Shown: piece by piece, positions 6,335-8,754 of the stretch
Position numbering within the stretch: the stretch's first letter is position 1
Layout: each line of letters starts with the position of its first letter
Translations under genes and position numbers: made by a program
Notes under the pieces: model-generated
Told to the model about the DNA's origin: nothing
Seen by the model: the letters and a program-made list of their open reading frames with translations, nothing else
Database searches by the model: none
DNA from: DATGQT01 sp033720695
GTDB lineage: Bacteria; Bacteroidota; Rhodothermia; Rhodothermales; Rubricoccaceae
DNA: 8,754 nt
Reading direction: 5' to 3'
NCBI GenBank assembly: GCA_033720695.1
Contig: JAWWCA010000155.1
Span: 1 to 8,754, forward strand

Positions 6335-6364
6335 CGCGCCCGTCGCGCCCGCGCGACGGGCGCG
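6335..6364. repeat. Perfect inverted repeat, 13-bp arms, 4-nt loop
   Basis: The left arm CGCGCCCGTCGCG (6335-6347) is the exact reverse complement of CGCGACGGGCGCG (6352-6364), separated by CCCG. It lies 122 nt after the YdeI-family stop. It could form a terminator hairpin without a T-tract, or be a palindromic binding site. A 13-bp perfect match is unlikely by chance even at this GC content. Confidence 0.7.
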
Positions 6365-6433
6365 CGCCGTCCAGACGACCCGCGACCCCCGGCTCGGGCC
6401 GGACCTGGCGCCACGCGCAGTCCACCGAGCCCT

Positions 6434-6483
6434 CCCGCGCCCGCCGCCGATGGCCACGGCGGGCGCGGGCTGCGGCGCCCGCC
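6434..6483. repeat. Inverted repeat with a competing third arm
   Basis: CCCGCGCCCGCCG (6434-6446) pairs exactly with CGGCGGGCGCGGG (6457-6469) around a 10-nt loop. The second arm can instead pair, over 9 bp (GGCGGGCGC at 6458-6466), with GCGCCCGCC at 6475-6483. The two hairpins exclude each other. Both lie upstream of the likely promoter at 6513, so they are more likely to act in the 3' end of the upstream transcript or as DNA sites than as a leader of the DUF488 gene. Confidence 0.6.
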
Positions 6484-6512
6484 GGCCCCCCTCCGGTGTC
6501 GGCCCCGGCACG

Positions 6513-6520
6513 TACCTTCG
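6513..6520 (+). promoter_or_regulatory. Possible -7 element of the DUF488/VOC unit
   Basis: TACCTTCG differs by one base from the Bacteroidota TAnnTTTG element and lies 26 nt before the ATG at 6539. No TTG is visible at the expected upstream distance. The position matches the TACC motifs before 5226 and 7799. Confidence 0.35.
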
Positions 6521-6538
6521 TGGAGACCCACCCCGCCA

Positions 6539-6895
6539 ATGGTCCTCCACGTCAAGCGCATCTACGCGCCGCCCCACCCCGACGACGGCGCCCGCGTCCT
6601 CGTCGACCGCCTCTGGCCCCGCGGCCTCCGACGCGACGACGCCGACCTCGACCTCTGGCTCCGCGACGCCGCCCCCTCCGACGACCTCCGACGCTGGTTC
6701 GACCACGACCCGGACCGCTGGGACGCCTTCCTCGAGCGCTACGCCGCCGAGCTCGACGACGCGCCCCACACCTGGAAGCCGCTCGCCCCCCTCCTCGTCC
6801 GAGGGCCCGTCACGCTCCTCTACGCCGCCCGCGACGAGCACCACAACAACGCGCGCGCCCTCGCCCACTACCTCGCCCGCACCCTCGACCTCTGA
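6539..6895 (+). CDS. DUF488 family protein (YeaO-like)
   Basis: A 118-aa protein, the normal length for this family. It shows the main family blocks: VKRIYAPPHPDDGARVLVDR (5-24) with LWPRGL (25-30); WLRDAAPSDDLRRWFDHDPD (40-59); RWDAFLERYAAEL (60-72); and VTLLYAARDEHHNNARAL (91-108). In family members the conserved Arg, Asp and His-Asn residues in these blocks form the probable functional site, but the reaction is not established. It has no signal peptide or membrane segment and is probably cytosolic. The ATG is set by the VKRIY start and by a promoter-like element 26 nt upstream. The VOC-fold gene starts 26 nt after its stop, so the two are probably co-transcribed. Confidence 0.9.
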   Translation: MVLHVKRIYAPPHPDDGARVLVDRLWPRGLRRDDADLDLWLRDAAPSDDLRRWFDHDPDRWDAFLERYAAELDDAPHTWKPLAPLLVRGPVTLLYAARDEHHNNARALAHYLARTLDL

Positions 6896-6921
6896 CCACC
6901 GACCCCGCCCGCCACCCCCCC

Positions 6922-7278
6922 ATGATCTCCGGAGCCCACGTCGTCCTCTACAGCCGCGACGCCGACGCCGACCGCGCCTTCCTCCGCGACGCCTTCGACC
7001 TCCCGGGCGTCGACGTCGGCGCCGGATGGCTCATCCTCGGCCTGCCCCCCGCCGAGATCGCCGTCCACCCCGCCGAGGCCAACGACCTCCACGAGGTCTA
7101 CCTCCTCTGCGACGACATCGACGCCTTCGCCGCCGCCATGCAGGACCGCGGCGTCGACGTCTCCGAGGTCCACAACGAACCCTGGGGGCGCCTCGTCGCC
7201 GTCCCTCTCCCCGGCGGCGGCGAGATCGGCGTCTACCAGCCCCTCCACGAACGCCCGGACAACCCCCCCGCACGCTAG
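6922..7278 (+). CDS. VOC/glyoxalase-fold protein
   Basis: A 118-aa single-unit VOC-fold protein. It starts with HVVLYSRDADADRAFLRDAF (6-25), the usual first beta strand and helix of glyoxalase/bleomycin-resistance proteins with His6 as a possible metal ligand. Then come WLILGLPPAEIAVHP (36-50), HEVYLLCDDIDAFAAAMQDR (57-76), VHNEPWGRLVAVPLPGGGEI (83-102) and a final VYQP. His6, His49 or Glu58, and Glu101 are the candidates for the metal site. The substrate cannot be told from sequence: the fold covers glyoxalases, dioxygenases, isomerases and drug-binding proteins. The ATG at 6922 follows the DUF488 stop by 26 nt. The frame is open further upstream, but that region is the out-of-frame DUF488 gene. 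Its TAG shares the CTAG palindrome with the stop of the convergent gene. Confidence 0.85.
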   Translation: MISGAHVVLYSRDADADRAFLRDAFDLPGVDVGAGWLILGLPPAEIAVHPAEANDLHEVYLLCDDIDAFAAAMQDRGVDVSEVHNEPWGRLVAVPLPGGGEIGVYQPLHERPDNPPAR

Positions 7279-7655
7279 GCCTCCGCCGCGCCCGCGACCC
7301 GCGCCCGAGCCGCGCCCTCGCGACCCAGAACGCCCACCACCAGCGCCTCCCACGGCCGCCGTCCGCCCGCGAACCCCACCACCAGGTACCCCGACGCAGG
7401 GCCGTAGAGCGCCGACAGGCACTCCGACGACCGGTCGTGGTGGAACGCCGCCGACGCCGCCGCGCAGAACAGCGGCGGCCAGTCCTCGATCGCGTCCATC
7501 GCGTAGTCCTCCGGGCGGAACGCGCCCAGCGTCTCGCCCGTCGCCACGTCGAAGCACACGCACCCGTACCCCAGGGGAAGCCGCTCCCGGGCCGCGTCGA
7601 TCAGACGCGGCGCCAGATCGTCCGGCAGGCGCACGGCCGGCTGCCTCTCGTCCAT
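7275..7655 (-). CDS. Unrecognised 126-aa protein
   Basis: I do not recognise the family. The protein starts MDERQPAVRLPDDLAPRLID, continues with GYGCVCFDVATGETLGAF (29-46), YAMDAIEDWPPLFCAAASAA (51-70), SECLSALYGPASGYLVVGFA (77-96) and WEALVVGVLG, and ends in an Ala/Arg-rich tail. It holds four cysteines (32, 34, 64, 79), but their spacing is not a known zinc or cluster motif. It has no signal peptide and is probably cytosolic. The strand-helix-strand pattern suggests one small alpha/beta domain. Its leucine codons are nearly all CTG, unlike the flanking plus-strand genes. It is convergent with the VOC gene (4-nt CTAG overlap of the two stops) and divergent from the peroxiredoxin. A hairpin sits 6 nt before its start. 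Confidence 0.7.
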   Translation of the reverse strand: MDERQPAVRLPDDLAPRLIDAARERLPLGYGCVCFDVATGETLGAFRPEDYAMDAIEDWPPLFCAAASAAFHHDRSSECLSALYGPASGYLVVGFAGGRRPWEALVVGVLGREGAARARVAGAAEA

Positions 7656-7661
7656 GGCACG

Positions 7662-7681
7662 GCCAGCGGCTCACCGCTGGC
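7662..7681 (-). repeat. Hairpin just upstream of the 7655 start codon
   Basis: GCCAGCGG (7662-7669) and CCGCTGGC (7674-7681) are exact reverse complements around a 4-nt loop. On the minus strand it ends 6 nt before the ATG at 7655, where a ribosome binding site would be, so it would lie in the 5' leader if transcription starts near 7700. It could mask initiation or be a palindromic operator. Confidence 0.5.
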
Positions 7682-7706
7682 GGAGGGGGGCGCAACGGGA
7701 CGGCCT

Positions 7707-7714
7707 CCAATCTA
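7707..7714 (-). promoter_or_regulatory. Possible -7 element of the minus-strand 126-aa gene
   Basis: On the minus strand the sequence is TAGATTGG, one base off the Bacteroidota TAnnTTTG element. It lies about 52 nt before the ATG at 7655. No TTG is seen at the expected spacing, so this is tentative. Confidence 0.3.
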
Positions 7715-7765
7715 CGACACGCGCCCCAATCCACCGCCCCTAGTCACCCAACCCCGCCCGCCGGG

Positions 7766-7773
7766 TACCCTCT
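7766..7773 (+). promoter_or_regulatory. Possible -7 element of the peroxiredoxin gene
   Basis: TACCCTCT lies 33 nt before the ATG at 7799. It shares TACC with the elements before 5226 and 6539 but is a poor match to TAnnTTTG. Support comes mostly from its position. Confidence 0.25.
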
Positions 7774-7798
7774 CACACCTCCACCCGACCCCTCTCCC

Positions 7799-8278
7799 AT
7801 GATCGACCCCGGACAATCCCTCGATCCCGACACCCCCGTCACCGCCGTCCACGGCGACGACACCCGCGAAACCACCCTCGGCGACCTCCTCGACCGCCCC
7901 ACCGTCATCTCGGTCTACATGGCCAACAACACCGGCAGCTGCGACCGCCAGATGGCCGCCCTCGCCGACGCCGCCGACGCCATCCACGACCGCGGCTTCG
8001 ACATCCTCGGCGTCAGCAAGAACACCCCCACCTCGCACGCCCGCTACGCCCAGAAGCTCGGCATCGACTTCGCCCTCCTCTCCGACCCCGACCACCACAT
8101 CTCGAAGGCCGCCGACGCCATCGTCCCCAAGAAGATGCGCGGCAAGGAGTACACCGGGCCCGCCCGCGCCGCCTACGTCGTCGACGCCGACGGCACCGTC
8201 CTCGCCGTCATCCCCAAGGTCGATGCGGCCAACCACGGCCAGCAGGTCCTCGACACCCTCGACGCCCTCGACGCCTGA
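7799..8278 (+). CDS. Peroxiredoxin (AhpC/TSA, BCP-like), single cysteine
   Basis: A 159-aa thioredoxin-fold peroxiredoxin, the usual length for BCP/PrxQ. It reduces peroxides through a peroxidatic cysteine. The N-terminal strands lead to TVISVYMANNTGSCDRQMAA (35-54), which aligns with the family's P-x3-T-x2-C motif; Cys48 is the likely peroxidatic residue. The motif proline is replaced by Met41. Further blocks are FDILGVSKNTPTSHARYAQK (67-86), LGIDFALLSDPDHHISKAA (87-105) and the conserved Arg123 before AAYVVDADGTVLAVI. Cys48 is the only cysteine: the resolving cysteine five residues later in many BCPs is absent, so it would act as a 1-Cys enzyme needing an outside thiol. No signal peptide, so cytosolic. 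The ATG follows a promoter-like element by 33 nt. It is monocistronic and ends in front of a strong hairpin. Confidence 0.88.
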   Translation: MIDPGQSLDPDTPVTAVHGDDTRETTLGDLLDRPTVISVYMANNTGSCDRQMAALADAADAIHDRGFDILGVSKNTPTSHARYAQKLGIDFALLSDPDHHISKAADAIVPKKMRGKEYTGPARAAYVVDADGTVLAVIPKVDAANHGQQVLDTLDALDA

Positions 8279-8290
8279 CCGCCGCGACAT

Positions 8291-8341
8291 GGCCGCGGCC
8301 GCCCGTGGGGGCGTTCCCACCCCCCGCGGACGGCCGCGGTC
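8291..8341. terminator. Long GC-rich hairpin between convergent genes
   Basis: CCGCGGCCG (8293-8301) pairs with CGGCCGCGG (8331-8339). After one mismatch, CCG (8303-8305) pairs with CGG (8327-8329), one G-U pair follows, and GGGGG (8307-8311) pairs with CCCCC (8321-8325) around a 9-nt loop. The base can extend two more pairs. It starts 13 nt after the peroxiredoxin stop and lies in front of the stop of the minus-strand gene, so it probably ends transcription from both sides. No T-tract follows. Confidence 0.65.
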
Positions 8342-8469
8342 CCGCTCGCCCCTGCGATGAGGACCGCCCGATGCGGCGAGCAGCCCTCGGCACCATGGAG
8401 GCGCTCCCACAAGGTCGCGCTCCCGAACCGACGATGCAACCCCCCGACCGGCGGCCGCCAAGACCCCAT

Positions 8470-8754
8470 TCAGCGCCGGATCGTGACCGTCCGGACGCTC
8501 GACGCACCCGCGCCCACCGACCGCACCGCGTAGAGACCGGGCGGCCAGCCCTCCCCCTCCAGCACCACCCGGTGCGCCACGCCCGCCGCCAGCGGGCCGT
8601 CGTGCAGCACCGCCACCTCCCGTCCCAGCGCATCGTACGCCGACACCCGCACGCGCTGCGCCACGTCCACCGTCAGCACCAGCTCCGAACGGCCCGCCGT
8701 CGGGTTCGGGACGGGCACGCTCAGCCCCACTCCCCCCGCCGACGCCGACGCCGC
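8470..8754 (-). CDS. C-terminal end of a secreted protein with T9SS sorting tail (partial)
   Basis: Only the last 94 residues are in the window; the frame stays open to the right edge, so the true start lies outside. The residues follow the type A sorting domain of the type IX secretion system: PVPNPTAG (14-21), a strand pair ELVLTVDVAQRVRVSAYDAL (24-43) with GREV, PLAAGVAHRVVLEG (54-67), PGLYAVRSVGA (72-82) and a basic end VRTVTIRR. In Bacteroidota and Rhodothermota such tails send proteins across the outer membrane and are then removed, often with anchoring to the cell surface. The passenger domain is not visible, so the function is unknown. It converges on the peroxiredoxin gene with a hairpin between them. 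A GTG at 8730 is in frame but would give a bare tail, so I read the gene as incomplete. Confidence 0.85.
   Translation of the reverse strand, partial: AASASAGGVGLSVPVPNPTAGRSELVLTVDVAQRVRVSAYDALGREVAVLHDGPLAAGVAHRVVLEGEGWPPGLYAVRSVGAGASSVRTVTIRR

Larger units (their letters stand above)
6213..6538. other. 326-nt gene-free gap with inverted repeats
   Basis: No convincing gene is present; open frames here are Arg/Pro-rich shadows without motifs. The stretch holds two perfect or near-perfect inverted repeats (6335-6364 and 6434-6469), a third arm that competes with the second, and a promoter-like TACCTTCG at 6513. No poly-T tract follows either hairpin. Confidence 0.6.

Noticed and set aside
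8401..8424. Direct repeat GCGCTCCC (8401-8408 and 8417-8424) as a possible regulatory repeat
   Set aside because: Only two 8-nt copies between convergent genes; this is within chance for such base composition and has no promoter next to it.
6868..8469. Minus-strand frames 6868-7734, 7712-8461 and 8173-8469
   Set aside because: They cross the antisense of the VOC or peroxiredoxin genes and the hairpin region, with Gly/Val/Asp-rich shadow composition.

Overview
The window is very GC-rich with dense coding. It most resembles a member of the Rhodothermota (Rubricoccaceae/Rubrivirga-like relatives of Bacteroidota). The main clue is the C-terminus of a large secreted protein at the right edge, which looks like a type IX secretion sorting tail. 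The extreme GC content and three possible Bacteroidota-style promoter motifs agree with this. The taxon is an inference from sequence reading, not a database match.

Left part (1-5097, all minus strand, transcribed right to left): a compact block of phage-derived head and lysis-type genes. In order of transcription they are: an XkdF-like prohead protease with a scaffold-like tail; an HK97-fold major capsid protein; a small protein starting with an IF2-N-like domain; a connector-like head protein interrupted by an Ig-like domain; a small single-pass membrane coiled-coil protein; and a long reading frame, running off the left edge, that joins a DUF5675 domain, a holin-like two-helix segment and what looks like a secreted domain. 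Spacing is operon-like, with gaps of 41, 15, 3 and 24 nt and then a 4-nt ATGA overlap. No portal or terminase gene lies upstream of the protease. Ordinary bacterial genes start 128 bp away on the other strand, so this is one end of a prophage, a remnant, or a domesticated capsid cluster.

Right part (5226-8754): small cellular genes. A two-gene plus-strand unit holds an unrecognised 131-aa protein and a YdeI/DUF1801 protein. A 326-nt gap with strong inverted repeats follows, then a second two-gene unit (DUF488 and a VOC/glyoxalase-fold protein). A convergent unrecognised gene shares a CTAG stop palindrome with the VOC gene. Next come a divergent single-cysteine peroxiredoxin, a long hairpin terminator, and the convergent end of a T9SS-exported protein. 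No tRNA, rRNA, CRISPR, integrase, transposase or attachment site was seen.

Third-position base use follows the strand, not the origin of the gene. Plus-strand genes use leucine CTC almost exclusively, while minus-strand genes, phage and cellular alike, prefer CTG. Codon bias alone therefore cannot be used here as evidence for transfer of the phage block.
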